A stretch of DNA of 64,000 nt, taken from positions 372,001-436,000 of the forward strand of contig NC_016587.1 in NCBI RefSeq assembly GCF_000283655.1. The letters run 5' to 3'. Position numbers and translations under genes: made by a program. Each line of letters starts with the position of its first letter. Position 1 is the first letter of the stretch. The DNA is from Azospirillum lipoferum 4B. GTDB lineage: Bacteria > Pseudomonadota > Alphaproteobacteria > Azospirillales > Azospirillaceae. The notes under the pieces were generated by a model. That model had not been told where the DNA came from. It ran no database searches and saw only the letters and a list, made by a program, of their open reading frames with translations. Shown piece after piece: positions 17,057-25,892 of the stretch.

Positions 17057-17635
17057 ATGTCCGAGGTCGTCCCCTTCGCCGCCGCCCGCGAGGCGCTGCT
17101 CGCGCGCCTGACCGAACAGCTGCCGCCCTCGTCGGAATGGGCGGGCCGGCTGATGCTGATGCCGGACGGGAGACGGGTGGAGCCGATGCCGGCGGCGGAC
17201 GCGGCGGCATCGCTGCGCGCCTTCCGCGCCGGGCTGGGTGAGGCCATCGGGGCCGCCGCCTGCTCGGTCGGCGGCGTCTGGGTCGGCCGGGAGGATTGCC
17301 TGGACTGGGACGGGTTGCTGGCGCCGCTGGCGGTCGCCGCCGCCTATGTGGTCGGCCGCACCCAGTCGGCGGGTGGTTTCGCCGCAGAGCTGTTCCGCTG
17401 CAAGGACGCGCTGGCCGGCTGGGGCGTGCGCGGCCTGCGCGGCGACCCGGCCGTCGCACGCGCCGCCGGCTATGCCGTAGTGTCGGTCAGCCGCCGCCCG
17501 GACGACCAGGAAATCGTGCTGGACCGGGTGATGGACACCTTCGCTTTCGTCATGCGCAGCCAGGGCGAGCCCACGGTGACAGCCGCCGACATGGACCGCC
17601 GGCTGGTGAAGCGGGCGGTGCCGCTGCGGCGTTGA
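17057..17635 (+). CDS. Conserved-looking hypothetical protein
   Basis: A 192-residue protein starting MSEVVPFAAAREALL; the start is chosen because upstream codons overlap the tRNA promoter region. It is rich in Ala and Arg, with no signal peptide and no obvious membrane segment. Hydrophobic helices around PLAVAAAYVVGRTQSAGGFAAELF are amphipathic rather than spanning. No domain is recognised. It converges on the PepSY gene with 4 nt between the ends. Confidence 0.6.
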   Translation: MSEVVPFAAAREALLARLTEQLPPSSEWAGRLMLMPDGRRVEPMPAADAAASLRAFRAGLGEAIGAAACSVGGVWVGREDCLDWDGLLAPLAVAAAYVVGRTQSAGGFAAELFRCKDALAGWGVRGLRGDPAVARAAGYAVVSVSRRPDDQEIVLDRVMDTFAFVMRSQGEPTVTAADMDRRLVKRAVPLRR

Positions 17636-17639
17636 TCCC

Positions 17640-18866
17640 TCACCCCGCGGTGGCGAGCGCCGCCGTGCGCTCCGCGTCCTTGGCCCGGCGGGCCTTGCGC
17701 TTCAGCCACCACATCCATGTGCCGGTGACGGCGAACAGCGGCGGCAGGACACCGGACAGGAAGACCGCCCATTTCCACAAGGGCCCCAGCCCCTCGCCTG
17801 CATGCAGCGGGCGCTGCCACGCCATCACCGTCTCGCCGGCGCTGTAGGTGGCGGGATCGCGCACTTCGGCGACGCGGGCCGTCCAGGGATCGACGAAGAC
17901 CGTCGCCGTCGGTGCGCCATGCGCCTGCCCAACCGCGGCAAGCCCGATGCGATAGGCCTGGTCCGGCCGGGCCGGCGGCGAGACGGAGCGCAGTTCGGCC
18001 CCCGGCAGTGCCTTGCGCGCCAGCACGACCGCGCGGTCGACGTCGATGGGTGTGGCGCCCTTGACCGGCTGGACCGTCACGGTGGCGCGCAGGTCGCGGG
18101 CCGGCAGGACCGACGACACCCCGGCTCCCAAGCTCTGCGGGAAGGCGAGATAGACGCCGGAAAAGGTGACGACGATGAAGACCGCCAACGACCAGATGCC
18201 GACCGCGCCGTGAAGGTCGCGGTGCAGGCGGACACCGCGGGCGCCGGACTTCACGGTGAAGGCGGCCTTCCAGCGGCCGGGCCGCGGCCACCACAGCACC
18301 AGACCGCTGACGCCCAGCACCAGCATCGCCACGCCCAGCCAGCCGACGATCTCGCGCCCGCTGCGGTCGCGGATCAGCAGATTGCCGTGCAGGATGTGAA
18401 CCGTGCGCAGGAAGCCGGCGGACGCCTGGGCCGGATTGGCATCCCCGACCACCGCCAGCGACACCGGATCGATGCTGAGCGTTCCCATCGGCCCCTGCGG
18501 CGGCCCGCCCTGGGGAGCACCGCCCCGCTCCCCGCCCCGTTCCCCGTTACGCGCTGCCACCAGACGGACGACGGCCGGGCGGCCCGGCTCCTCCGGCAGG
18601 ATCAGGAAGCCGGGCTGGGTGCCGGCCGGGGCCGCGGCGCGGGCGGCGGCCAGGATCGCCGATACCGGCTGCAGCGGCCCGTCGGCCATCGCCTGGGCGG
18701 GCGTGTCGCCGCTCAGCCCGCGAATCTCGTCCTCCACCACCAGGATGGAGCCGGTGATGCCGAGAAGGACCAGCGGCAGGCAGAGGATCAGGCCGACCCA
18801 CAGGTGGATGTTCTGAAGCGTGCGGTACCACAGGCGCTGGCTGCGCGGCTTGCTGGCGTAGGCCAT
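17640..18866 (-). CDS. PepSY-associated TM helix protein
   Basis: A 408-residue inner-membrane protein of the PepSY_TM family. The N-terminal segment (RTLQNIHLWVGLILCLPLV) begins with the typical His-containing first helix, followed by a periplasmic PepSY-like region. Further helices near VGWLGVAMLVLGVSGLVLWW and SLAVFIVVTFSGVYLAF, and a last one near the C-terminus, complete it. AAGG lies 8 nt before the ATG. As the last gene of the exbB-exbD-tonB operon it is probably an iron-uptake accessory, perhaps in ferric-siderophore reduction. That role is inferred from context. Confidence 0.85.
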   Translation of the reverse strand: MAYASKPRSQRLWYRTLQNIHLWVGLILCLPLVLLGITGSILVVEDEIRGLSGDTPAQAMADGPLQPVSAILAAARAAAPAGTQPGFLILPEEPGRPAVVRLVAARNGERGGERGGAPQGGPPQGPMGTLSIDPVSLAVVGDANPAQASAGFLRTVHILHGNLLIRDRSGREIVGWLGVAMLVLGVSGLVLWWPRPGRWKAAFTVKSGARGVRLHRDLHGAVGIWSLAVFIVVTFSGVYLAFPQSLGAGVSSVLPARDLRATVTVQPVKGATPIDVDRAVVLARKALPGAELRSVSPPARPDQAYRIGLAAVGQAHGAPTATVFVDPWTARVAEVRDPATYSAGETVMAWQRPLHAGEGLGPLWKWAVFLSGVLPPLFAVTGTWMWWLKRKARRAKDAERTAALATAG

Positions 18867-18900
18867 GGCGACGACCTTGAGGGGGATGGCGGGACGGGAC

Positions 18901-19788
18901 CTAACGGATGAAGAACTGGACCGGCACGACCAGTTCGATGCGGTCCTGCCCCATCTCCTCCGGCGGGGCCGGCAGCGGGGAGGCGCGGCGGACCATCTCC
19001 ACCGTTTCCTCGTCCAGCGCGCTGTGGCCGGAACTGCGGTCGAGCTGGACCGACAGGACGCGACCCTCGCGGTCGATGGTGAAGCGGACCTGGGCAACCC
19101 CTTCCTGCCGGCGGGCCTGGGCGGAGCGCGGATAGCGCTTGTGCCGTTCCAGATGGCCGAGCACCCGGCCCTGCCAGGTCGGAACCGCGCGGCTGGGGGC
19201 GGCCGACGGCGCCGGGGCCGCCGGAACGGGTGCCGCGGCCGGGGCCGGCGGAGCTGCGACAGGCGCCTGCTGGACCGGCTGGGCCACCGGGCGGGGCGGC
19301 TTCGGCTTCTCGGGCTTGGGTTTCTCCGGTTGCGGCTTCGGCGGTTCCTTCTTCACCTCGGGCTTGAGCTTCGGCGGTTCGGGCGGCGGCTTGGGCAGGA
19401 CCACCTCCGGCTCGACCACCGGCGGCGGCTCCGGCGGCGGGGGCGGCTCCTCGACCACCGGTTCGGGTTCCGGCGGCGGCGGTTCGGGAAGCGGCTCGAT
19501 CACCGGTTCGGGCATCGGTTCCGGCAGGGGAATGTCGATGGCAGGTGCCGGCTCCGGCGGGGCGACCGGCAGCGGGGCCAGTTCCAGCAGCACGGCGGGC
19601 GGTTCCGCTTCCGACGGCGTGATCGGCACATGCCACGCCACCATCGCGACGCCGGCCGCGGCATGGACGCCCAGCGCCAGCATCAGGCTGCCGCCCCAGC
19701 GGGCGACCCCGCGGACCGGCCGCTCGCTGCCGTCGTCGGAAAGGGTGGCGGACCAGTCCGCCGCACCGTATTCGGACGCCGCGCTCAT
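18901..19788 (-). CDS. tonB: TonB energy transducer
   Basis: A 295-residue TonB. A short cytosolic N-terminus is followed by one membrane helix (~32-52), then a long periplasmic spacer (~55-200) rich in Pro-Glu and Pro-Lys repeats, and the C-terminal TonB domain with YPRSAQARRQEGVAQVRF and GRVLSVQLDRSSG. It transmits the proton motive force from ExbB-ExbD to outer-membrane receptors. The start overlaps the exbD stop. The spacer is long, suitable for crossing the periplasm. Confidence 0.93.
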   Translation of the reverse strand: MSAASEYGAADWSATLSDDGSERPVRGVARWGGSLMLALGVHAAAGVAMVAWHVPITPSEAEPPAVLLELAPLPVAPPEPAPAIDIPLPEPMPEPVIEPLPEPPPPEPEPVVEEPPPPPEPPPVVEPEVVLPKPPPEPPKLKPEVKKEPPKPQPEKPKPEKPKPPRPVAQPVQQAPVAAPPAPAAAPVPAAPAPSAAPSRAVPTWQGRVLGHLERHKRYPRSAQARRQEGVAQVRFTIDREGRVLSVQLDRSSGHSALDEETVEMVRRASPLPAPPEEMGQDRIELVVPVQFFIR

Positions 19789-20216
19789 GGGGCGGGGGCC
19801 GTTTCCAGGCCGACAAGGCCGATCTTCAGATAGCCGGCGCCGCGCAGGCTGTTCATGACCTCGGTCAGCGCGCCGTAATCCACCGTCTTGTCGGCGCGCA
19901 GGAAGACGCGCTGGCTCTTGTCGCCATGGGTGGCGGCGTCGAGCGCTGCGCCCAGCGACTCCCTGGTGGTCTGGGTGTCGCCCAGCGACAGCGTCTTGTC
20001 GGCCTGGATGGTCAGGAACAGCGGCTTGTCCGGCCGCGGCGTCGGCATTGCCGTGGACGCCGGAAGGTCCACCGGCACGTCCACCGTCGCCAGTGGTGCG
20101 GCCACCATGAAGATGATCAGAAGGACGAGAACGACGTCGATGAAAGGCGTGACGTTGATCTCATGCGTTTCGGTCAGTTCGTCGTCGTTGCTGCCGGAGC
20201 CGAGGCGCGCACCCAT
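19785..20216 (-). CDS. exbD: Biopolymer transport protein ExbD
   Basis: A 143-residue ExbD. A single N-terminal helix (INVTPFIDVVLVLLIIFMV, ~20-38) carries the conserved Asp27 that is essential for proton coupling in the family. The periplasmic domain has LFLTIQADKT and VFLRADKTVDYGAL. It forms the energy-transducing complex with ExbB and TonB. It begins 5 nt after exbB and overlaps tonB. Confidence 0.93.
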   Translation of the reverse strand: MGARLGSGSNDDELTETHEINVTPFIDVVLVLLIIFMVAAPLATVDVPVDLPASTAMPTPRPDKPLFLTIQADKTLSLGDTQTTRESLGAALDAATHGDKSQRVFLRADKTVDYGALTEVMNSLRGAGYLKIGLVGLETAPAP

Positions 20217-20221
20217 CGCCG

Positions 20222-21151
20222 TTACTCCGCCGCGCGGGAATTGCCGTGGGCCGGCGCGGCATGGGCTTGTGCCCGCGGCAGCGCATGGCGGTCGATGTCG
20301 CGGCTCAGCAGGCGCAGCACAGCCGCAGACGCGTCGGTCAGCTGGGCCTTGTGGCCGCCGATGGCGCGGGTGCAGGCATTGTAGACCACCACCGCCGGAA
20401 TGGCGGCGACGAGGCCGATGGCGGTCGCCAGCAGTGCCTCGGCGATGCCCGGCGCCACCACGGCGAGGTTGGTGGTCTGCGCCTTCGAGATGCCGATGAA
20501 GCTGGTCATGATGCCCCACACCGTGCCGAACAGGCCGATGAAGGGGCCGGTCGACCCGATGGTGGCGAGGATGCCGGTGCCGCGCGCCATGCGCCGGCCG
20601 GCCGCCGCCTCGATCCGCTCCAGCCGCGAGGCGGCGCGGTCCATCAGCCCGTCGCGCGACGGCGCATCGGCCGACAGGTGGGTCTCGGCGATCACCGCGC
20701 GGACCAGCGCCGCCGCCGTGCCCTGGCTGAAACCGACCCGCTCCGCCGCCTGGGACAGCGACCGCGCCTCCTCCAGCATCGCCAGGGCGCCGCGCGCCTT
20801 GCGCTTGGCCGAGGACAGCTCGACCGCCTTGGCGATGGCGATGGTCCAGGTGACGACGGAGGCGAGCGCCAGACCCACCATCACCGCCTGCACCACCGGG
20901 CTGGCGGTGACGAACATGCCCCAGGGCGACAGGTCGTGCGGAAGAGTGGCCAGGGCTGCGGCCGCATCCGCGGCGCTCTGGGCGGCGGGAGCCACGCCCT
21001 GTACCGCACCTTGCACCGCCTCCGGCACCGCCGGCGCGACGGTGGCGGGTGCGGCAGCCTCCTGCGCACGGGCGGCGGCGCCGGCCATCAGCGTCCCGGC
21101 GCCGGCAAGGACGGCAGCCAGAACAGGACGGTGGCGAAACGATGTCGGCAT
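20222..21151 (-). CDS. exbB: TonB-system MotA/TolQ/ExbB-type proton channel
   Basis: A 309-residue ExbB. An N-terminal signal peptide ([20 protein letters not shown]) and an Ala/Pro-rich periplasmic extension precede the MotA/TolQ/ExbB core. The core includes [41 protein letters not shown] and [16 protein letters not shown]. The signal peptide fixes the start at 21151. It is the first gene of the operon, ~90 bp downstream of a Fur-like dyad, which suggests iron control. Confidence 0.9.
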   Translation of the reverse strand: MPTSFRHRPVLAAVLAGAGTLMAGAAARAQEAAAPATVAPAVPEAVQGAVQGVAPAAQSAADAAAALATLPHDLSPWGMFVTASPVVQAVMVGLALASVVTWTIAIAKAVELSSAKRKARGALAMLEEARSLSQAAERVGFSQGTAAALVRAVIAETHLSADAPSRDGLMDRAASRLERIEAAAGRRMARGTGILATIGSTGPFIGLFGTVWGIMTSFIGISKAQTTNLAVVAPGIAEALLATAIGLVAAIPAVVVYNACTRAIGGHKAQLTDASAAVLRLLSRDIDRHALPRAQAHAAPAHGNSRAAE

Positions 21152-21238
21152 GGCGGTCCAACTCCCCTCGACGCGTGTCCGGCACGCGCGATGCAAAAAC
21201 CCGATGACACTCCAGAGCAAAGCCCCCACCGCGGTTAT

Positions 21239-21257
21239 AGTGCGAATGAGTCGCACT
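21239..21257. promoter_or_regulatory. Fur-box-like inverted repeat
   Basis: AGTGCGA-ATGAG-TCGCACT is a perfect 7-bp inverted repeat with a 5-nt centre, and its core resembles GCGAATGATTCGC-type Fur boxes. It sits ~90 bp upstream of exbB. Position and shape suggest an iron-dependent operator; this is not proven. The rest of 21152-21541 (390 bp) holds no gene. Confidence 0.5.
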
Positions 21258-21541
21258 CGCACGGAAAATCGACCTCCGCCGCACGCCATCGGGTCATTTT
21301 TTGTGGGGATTTCAAACAGCTTGCGCGCCGTTCCGTTTGCCTTGCGAACTGTTCAAAGGCCATAAACGGTGCAGACTGGATGCTGCGACTAAGTCTCAGT
21401 ACCACCAAACCGTCGCCCTGTCGCGGGAAAATCGCGAACTTTTCAATCGGCGGGACCGGCTGAAATAAACCGGAACCGCGCAACAATCGGGCGGCGCTCC
21501 GGGTTGAACCCTCGGTCGATACCATCCCGGGGAGGAAGCCG

Positions 21542-21796
21542 ATGGACCGCGTTTCGGTTGTGGAGGAAAAGGGCAGCTTCCGGCTGGTCGCCTGCGACGG
21601 CCGTTTCGCCGTGGTGGAGGCGCGGGCCGGACAGGTCTTCGGTATGCCGCAGGACCGCGACGGCGGTCGCGATGGTGCCGCCGACAGCCCCGAGGGCATC
21701 GAATCGGTTGCACAATGGACCGGCGAGGACGAGGCACGGGCGCTGTTGCGCGATTTGTCCCAGCGCGGCGACGGACTGGCCCGCCGCATCTGGTAG
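21542..21796 (+). CDS. Small hypothetical protein
   Basis: An 84-residue acidic protein with a strong ribosome site (GGGGAGGAAG) before the ATG. The N-terminal half (VSVVEEKGSFRLVACDGRFAVVEARAGQVF) looks like a small beta-sheet domain and the C-terminal half is charged helix. No family is recognised. It ends 14 nt before the sigmaE-like promoter of the SDR gene. Confidence 0.6.
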   Translation: MDRVSVVEEKGSFRLVACDGRFAVVEARAGQVFGMPQDRDGGRDGAADSPEGIESVAQWTGEDEARALLRDLSQRGDGLARRIW

Positions 21797-21809
21797 GGCC
21801 GAAATGGGG

Positions 21810-21838
21810 TGATCCGCCAAGCTCCCGGCTGCGTAGGA
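21810..21838 (+). promoter_or_regulatory. sigmaE-type promoter of the SDR-NTF2 operon
   Basis: TGATCC (21810-21815), a 17-nt spacer and GTAGGA (21833-21838), ~27 nt before the start at 21865. The -35 and spacer are the same as in the two promoters between 27353 and 27482. The -10 shares GTA. Confidence 0.6.
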
Positions 21839-21864
21839 GAGTGCGCAAAGCTGCGGAGCGCACC

Positions 21865-22653
21865 ATGCATGGCGAGGGAAACGGCCAGGAGGCCGATCCG
21901 AATGGCGGGCTGCCATTGACCTGGATCACCGGCGCCAGCAGCGGCATCGGCCGGGCGCTGGCGATCCATCTCGCCAACGCCGGCGAACGGGTGGCGCTGT
22001 CCGCCCGCAACGCCGAGGAACTGGCCGCGACCGCCCAATTGTCGGTGGATCGCATGCGGATCTTCCCGCTGGACGTCACCGACCGCAAGGCGACCGCCGC
22101 CACCGTCGCCGCCATCGAACGCTGGCTGGGCCCGATCGACCGGGCGGTGCTGAACGCCGGCACCCACACGCCGATGTCTCTGGAGGATTTCTCCGCCGAC
22201 ACCGCCCGCCGGCTGATGGAGGTCAACTATATGGGCGTCGTCCATGGGCTAGAGGCGCTGCTGCCGCGGATGCGCGCCCGCGGCCGTGGGCATGTGGCGG
22301 TGGTGGCCTCCGTCGCCGGATACCGCGGCCTGCCCACCGCGGCTGCCTATGGCCCGACCAAGGCGGCGCTGATCAACCTGTGCGAATCGCTGAAGCCCGA
22401 CTGCGACCGCGCCGGCATCCGGCTCCAGCTGGTCTGTCCCGGTTTCGTCGACACGCCGCTGACCGCCCGCAACGGCTTCGCCATGCCGGACCTGATGCCG
22501 GTGGAGGATGCCGCGCGCGAACTGGCCGACGGGCTGGAGAGCGGCGGATTCGAAATCGCCTTCCCGAAACGCTTCATCCGCAAGCTGAAGCTGGCGCGCC
22601 TGCTGCCCTATCGGGCCTACTTCCCGCTGGTCCGCAAGGTGACGGGGGCATGA
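21865..22653 (+). CDS. SDR family NAD(P)-dependent oxidoreductase
   Basis: A 262-residue classical SDR: TGASSGIG (22-29), NAG (97-99), Ser149, and Tyr162/Lys166 in YGPTK. The ATG at 21865 is preceded by GGAG and by a sigmaE-type promoter. The basic C-terminus (RFIRKLKLARLLPYRAY) is typical of members associated with the ECF/ChrR stress cluster. Its stop overlaps the next start (ATGA). It probably acts on a lipid-derived or stress-generated carbonyl; the substrate is unknown. Confidence 0.88.
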   Translation: MHGEGNGQEADPNGGLPLTWITGASSGIGRALAIHLANAGERVALSARNAEELAATAQLSVDRMRIFPLDVTDRKATAATVAAIERWLGPIDRAVLNAGTHTPMSLEDFSADTARRLMEVNYMGVVHGLEALLPRMRARGRGHVAVVASVAGYRGLPTAAAYGPTKAALINLCESLKPDCDRAGIRLQLVCPGFVDTPLTARNGFAMPDLMPVEDAARELADGLESGGFEIAFPKRFIRKLKLARLLPYRAYFPLVRKVTGA

Positions 22654-23126
22654 TGGCGGGGAACATGACGGCAGGGATCATAATGGACGAAGCGAGAGCA
22701 CGCGGGCTCGACGCCTGGGCGACCTTCTTCGAGACGCTGAGCCACGACACGCTCGACCGCCTGACCGCGCTGACGGTGCCGGAGGTGCGCTTCCGCGATC
22801 CCTTCAACGACGCCCATGGGCGCGACGCGGTGCGCGCGGCGCTGCTCCACACGCTGAACGGCTGCCGGGATTTGCGCTTCACCGTCACGCACCGGCTGCC
22901 GGCCGACGATCTGGCGATCCTGCGCTGGCGGTTCGAGGCGACGGTGACCGGCATCGGCCGGATGGACGTCATCGGTACCAGCGAGGTCCGGCAGGCTCCC
23001 GACGGCCGGGTGGCCGAGCATGTCGACCATTGGGATTCCGGCGAGCATATCTACCTGCGCCTGCCGCTGCTGGGCGCGCCGCTGCGCCTCATTCGGCGGC
23101 GGCTGGGGGCGGCACCGCCGCGTTGA
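22650..23126 (+). CDS. NTF2/SnoaL-like protein
   Basis: A 158-residue protein of the NTF2-like fold: a helical start (WATFFETLSHDTLDRLTAL), RFRDPFNDAHGRDAV typical of the cone-shaped pocket, then the sheet with LAILRWRFEATV and VAEHVDHWDSGEHIY. It is coupled to the SDR gene by ATGA. A two-methionine start leaves the exact start open by one codon. The 3' end overlaps the convergent DUF3833 gene by 38 bp. In other alphaproteobacteria it accompanies the sigmaE lipid genes; its substrate is unknown. Confidence 0.8.
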   Translation: MMAGNMTAGIIMDEARARGLDAWATFFETLSHDTLDRLTALTVPEVRFRDPFNDAHGRDAVRAALLHTLNGCRDLRFTVTHRLPADDLAILRWRFEATVTGIGRMDVIGTSEVRQAPDGRVAEHVDHWDSGEHIYLRLPLLGAPLRLIRRRLGAAPPR

Positions 23127-23616
23127 CGGCGCCCGGCTGGATCATCCGCCCTTCGGGCAGGAAGAACAGGCTGACGGTGCCGATCCACAATCCCCAGCGA
23201 TAGACGTTGGCGCGGTTGATCAGCGCATCGCCCGGCTGCAGCCACATCCAGTCGTCGAAGCGCACGCGCCAGCGGCCGCCACCGACCTTCAGCGCCATCT
23301 CGTAGGTCCAGTTCAGCGCGTTGCCGGCCGACCGGCCGACCGCCTTGCCGATCACGTCGTCGGCCTGCCCCTCGTAAAGGCCCTCCCCGGTCCTGGCGAT
23401 GCGCCAGACCCGGCGGTCGGTCTCGCCGTCGGCATAGTCGAACCGTTCGTCCAGCGTCAGCTCCCGCCCGTCCCAATGCCCGTCGATGACGACGGTGAAG
23501 CTGCGGCGCAGGGTGCCGAACCGGTCCTCGAAAAGACCCCAGGCGCGGGTGCGGCCGGCGAAATAACGCTCGATCCGCAACTCCGGCCCCGTTCCGGCGA
23601 AATCCTCGACCTTCAT
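23089..23616 (-). CDS. DUF3833 family protein
   Basis: A 175-residue protein that begins MKVEDFAGTGPELRIERYF and contains VVIDGHWDGRELTLDERF, DGETDRRVWRI and DWMWLQPGDALINRANVYRWG, the DUF3833 signature. It has no predicted signal peptide, although many members of this family are lipoproteins. It begins 17 nt after the methyltransferase and is the last gene of the four-gene operon. It resembles a lipocalin-like beta fold in pattern, but the biochemical role is not known. Confidence 0.82.
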   Translation of the reverse strand: MKVEDFAGTGPELRIERYFAGRTRAWGLFEDRFGTLRRSFTVVIDGHWDGRELTLDERFDYADGETDRRVWRIARTGEGLYEGQADDVIGKAVGRSAGNALNWTYEMALKVGGGRWRVRFDDWMWLQPGDALINRANVYRWGLWIGTVSLFFLPEGRMIQPGAVNAAVPPPAAAE

Positions 23617-23633
23617 GGCAGGAATCCCCCCGT

Positions 23634-24881
23634 TCAGGGTGCGGAGCCGGGCCGGCGGAAGCGCCAGAGCCCGACATCGATGGTGCCGGCGCGGAACCCC
23701 GCCTCGCAGTAGGCGAGGTAATAGTCCCACAGCCGGCGGAACCGCGGATCGAAGCCCATGGCGGCGACCCGCGGCGCAGCCTCGTGGAACCGGCGGCGCC
23801 ACTCGGCGCAGGTGCGGGCATAGGAGGCGCCGAAGGTCTCGACATGCTCCACCGCCAGCCCGGCCCGCTCCGCCTCGGCGCGCAGGGCCGACGGGCAGGG
23901 CAGCAGGCCGCCGGGGAAGATGTGGCGCTGGATGAAGTCGCATTTGCGGCGGTAGTGCGGGAAACGGGCATCGTCGATGGTGATCGCCTGCACCACCGCC
24001 GCCCCGCCGGGAACCAGCCGGTCGCGCAGGCTGGCGAAATAGCGCGGCCAATGCTCCTCCCCCACCGCCTCGATCATCTCGATGGAGACGATGCGGTCGA
24101 AGCTGCCGCCGGCATCGCGATAATCCATCAGCCGCAGGTCGACCTTGCCGGCCAGTCCGGCTTCCTCCATGCGGCGGCGGGCGAAGGACAGCTGTTCCGC
24201 CGACAGGGTGAGCCCGACGACCGAAGCGCCGCAGCGGCCGGCCAGATGCTCGGCCATGCCGCCCCAGCCGCAACCGATCTCCAGCACCCGGTCGCCGGGG
24301 CGCAGTTGCAGCAATTCGGCGACGCGGCCGATCTTGGCGTCCTGCGCGTCCTCCAGGCTCTGCCCGTCATCCTCGTAAAGGGCGGAGGAATAGGTCATGC
24401 CGGGGTCGAGCCACAGCCGGTAGAAGTCGTTGCCGAGGTCGTAATGGAAGGCGATGTTGCGGCGGCTGCCGCGGCGGGAATTGGCGCGGCTGCGGTGGAA
24501 CAGCCGGTTGATCGCGGACGCCGCTAAGGTGCCCTTCAGCACGCCCTTCAGCGCCGCCTCGTTGCGGATCGCCAGTTCGATCAGGGCCGGCAGATCGCCG
24601 CTGGTCCACAGCCCATCGCCATAGGCCTCCGCCATGCCGATCCCGCCGCCCAGCAACAGCCGCCGCGCCGCCGATCCGTCGAGCAGGGCCAGATCGGCGC
24701 GGGGACCGGTCGCCCCGTCGCCGAACCGCAGCGTCCGCCCGTCCGGCAGGCGCAAGGTCAGCTCGCCGACGCGGATGCGGGCGGCCAGCCTCAGCAGCGC
24801 GCCGGTCCACAGATCGTCTCCGGTCACCAGCCGCAGCCATCGGGGTTGACGGCGAAGCGCGGGCGCAGCGATGTCGGTCAT
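23634..24881 (-). CDS. Cyclopropane-fatty-acid synthase family methyltransferase
   Basis: A 415-residue SAM-dependent methyltransferase of the Cfa family. It has a lipid-binding N-terminal region, the family motif HYDLGNDFYRLWLDPGMTYSSALY (146 onward), and the SAM site EIGCGWGGMA (201-210). The enzyme methylates double bonds of phospholipid acyl chains. Within an RpoE-ChrR cluster, the Rhodobacter sphaeroides relative (UfaM) methylates vaccenoyl chains on the way to furan fatty acids. That role, rather than true cyclopropanation, is an inference here. It starts 24 nt after the DUF1365 stop. Confidence 0.9.
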   Translation of the reverse strand: MTDIAAPALRRQPRWLRLVTGDDLWTGALLRLAARIRVGELTLRLPDGRTLRFGDGATGPRADLALLDGSAARRLLLGGGIGMAEAYGDGLWTSGDLPALIELAIRNEAALKGVLKGTLAASAINRLFHRSRANSRRGSRRNIAFHYDLGNDFYRLWLDPGMTYSSALYEDDGQSLEDAQDAKIGRVAELLQLRPGDRVLEIGCGWGGMAEHLAGRCGASVVGLTLSAEQLSFARRRMEEAGLAGKVDLRLMDYRDAGGSFDRIVSIEMIEAVGEEHWPRYFASLRDRLVPGGAAVVQAITIDDARFPHYRRKCDFIQRHIFPGGLLPCPSALRAEAERAGLAVEHVETFGASYARTCAEWRRRFHEAAPRVAAMGFDPRFRRLWDYYLAYCEAGFRAGTIDVGLWRFRRPGSAP

Positions 24882-24905
24882 GCGGGGAAGCCTTCTCAGG
24901 AACGG

Positions 24906-25892
24906 TCAGAAGCGGGTCGAAGCGGTGGGGCCGGCGACGACGGTCACCGGATGCGCAGGCGCGGGCGGGCGCGGGCGGATCGCCAGCCCCTTGCGCCAGA
25001 GATGCAGCGCCTCCCAATGGATGCCGGCGACCACCTTGGCGGTCATCAGCGGGTGCCGGGCCCAGGCGCGCAGGATGGCGCCGTCGGTCAACTCCACCCG
25101 CCGCAGGGCGAGCGACGCATGCAGGACCGGCCCCGCCGCGTCGGTCTGGCGGATCGCGACGGCCAGCGGCTCCCCCTGCTCGCCCGAGGGCGGGCGGATG
25201 CGGAAGTGATAGGCGGTCTCCATGTCCATGAAGGGCGACACGTAGAACCGCTTGTCGCAGCTCTGGCGCACCAGCCCGTCCGCTCCGCGCTCCGCCGGAA
25301 TGAGATAGGCGTGGCGCTGGCCGAAGGTGTTGCTGACCTCATGGATGATGGCGGCGAGCGTCCCGTCGGGCCGATGACAGAACCAGAGGCAGAGCGGGTT
25401 GAAGACGAAGCCCAGCACCCGCGGAAAGCACAGCAGCCGCACCGGCCCGCCTGCCTCGATCCCGGCCGCCGCCAGCTGCGCCCCAGCCCAGGCCTTCAAG
25501 CCCCTCTCCCCTTGTGGGAGAGGGGTTGGGGTGAGGGGGTGGAAGCTTTGATTTCCAACGGCCTGCGGCCGGCCGTACCCCTCATCCCAACCCTTCTCCC
25601 GCAAGGGGAGAAGGGCATCCGAGTCGAAGCGCTGCTGTTCGCGCGCTTCCCCACGCGAAGGGTTGCTTTCCAACGGCCCGAAATCGCCGTCATGGAAACC
25701 GGTCAGGCCGAATCGGTTGTGGGCGAACAGCCGCAGCTCGCGGTCCATCCGGGGAAGCTCGTCCAGATCGATCAGCAGGCTGAACACGCGGTAGGACAGC
25801 CTGTGGCGCACCGGCTTCACCCGGTTGTGCATCACCGTGCCGACATAAAGGCCGGAGGCGAAGCGCCGCTCTTCCCGATGGTGCTCCATCAC
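24906..25892 (-). CDS. DUF1365 protein interrupted in frame by a palindromic repeat
   Basis: A 328-residue DUF1365 protein. Conserved parts are YVGTVMHNRVKPVRHRLSYRVF (near residue 16), HNRFGLTGFHDGDFGPL (58-74), and FNPLCLWFCH with NTFGQRHAYL further on. Residues ~75-131 (57 aa) do not belong to the family. They are a translation of a composite palindromic repeat, for example LTPTPLPQGERG. Without them the length (271) is normal. The frame remains open, so the gene may still be functional. It is coupled to the flavoprotein gene by ATGA. Function is unknown; it regularly co-occurs with Cfa-like enzymes. Confidence 0.85.
   Translation of the reverse strand: MMEHHREERRFASGLYVGTVMHNRVKPVRHRLSYRVFSLLIDLDELPRMDRELRLFAHNRFGLTGFHDGDFGPLESNPSRGEAREQQRFDSDALLPLREKGWDEGYGRPQAVGNQSFHPLTPTPLPQGERGLKAWAGAQLAAAGIEAGGPVRLLCFPRVLGFVFNPLCLWFCHRPDGTLAAIIHEVSNTFGQRHAYLIPAERGADGLVRQSCDKRFYVSPFMDMETAYHFRIRPPSGEQGEPLAVAIRQTDAAGPVLHASLALRRVELTDGAILRAWARHPLMTAKVVAGIHWEALHLWRKGLAIRPRPPAPAHPVTVVAGPTASTRF
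25501..25616. repeat. Composite palindromic element, copy 2, inside a CDS
   Basis: Same architecture as 4860-4973: arm CCCCTCTCCCCTTGTGGGAG, tail GGTTGGGGTGAGGGG, a spacer with GATTTCCAACGGCCTGCGG, then the inverted arm. The next 60 bp carry a second TTTCCAACGGCC at 25667-25678. The whole ~170-bp insertion lies within the DUF1365 gene without breaking its frame. Confidence 0.85.
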
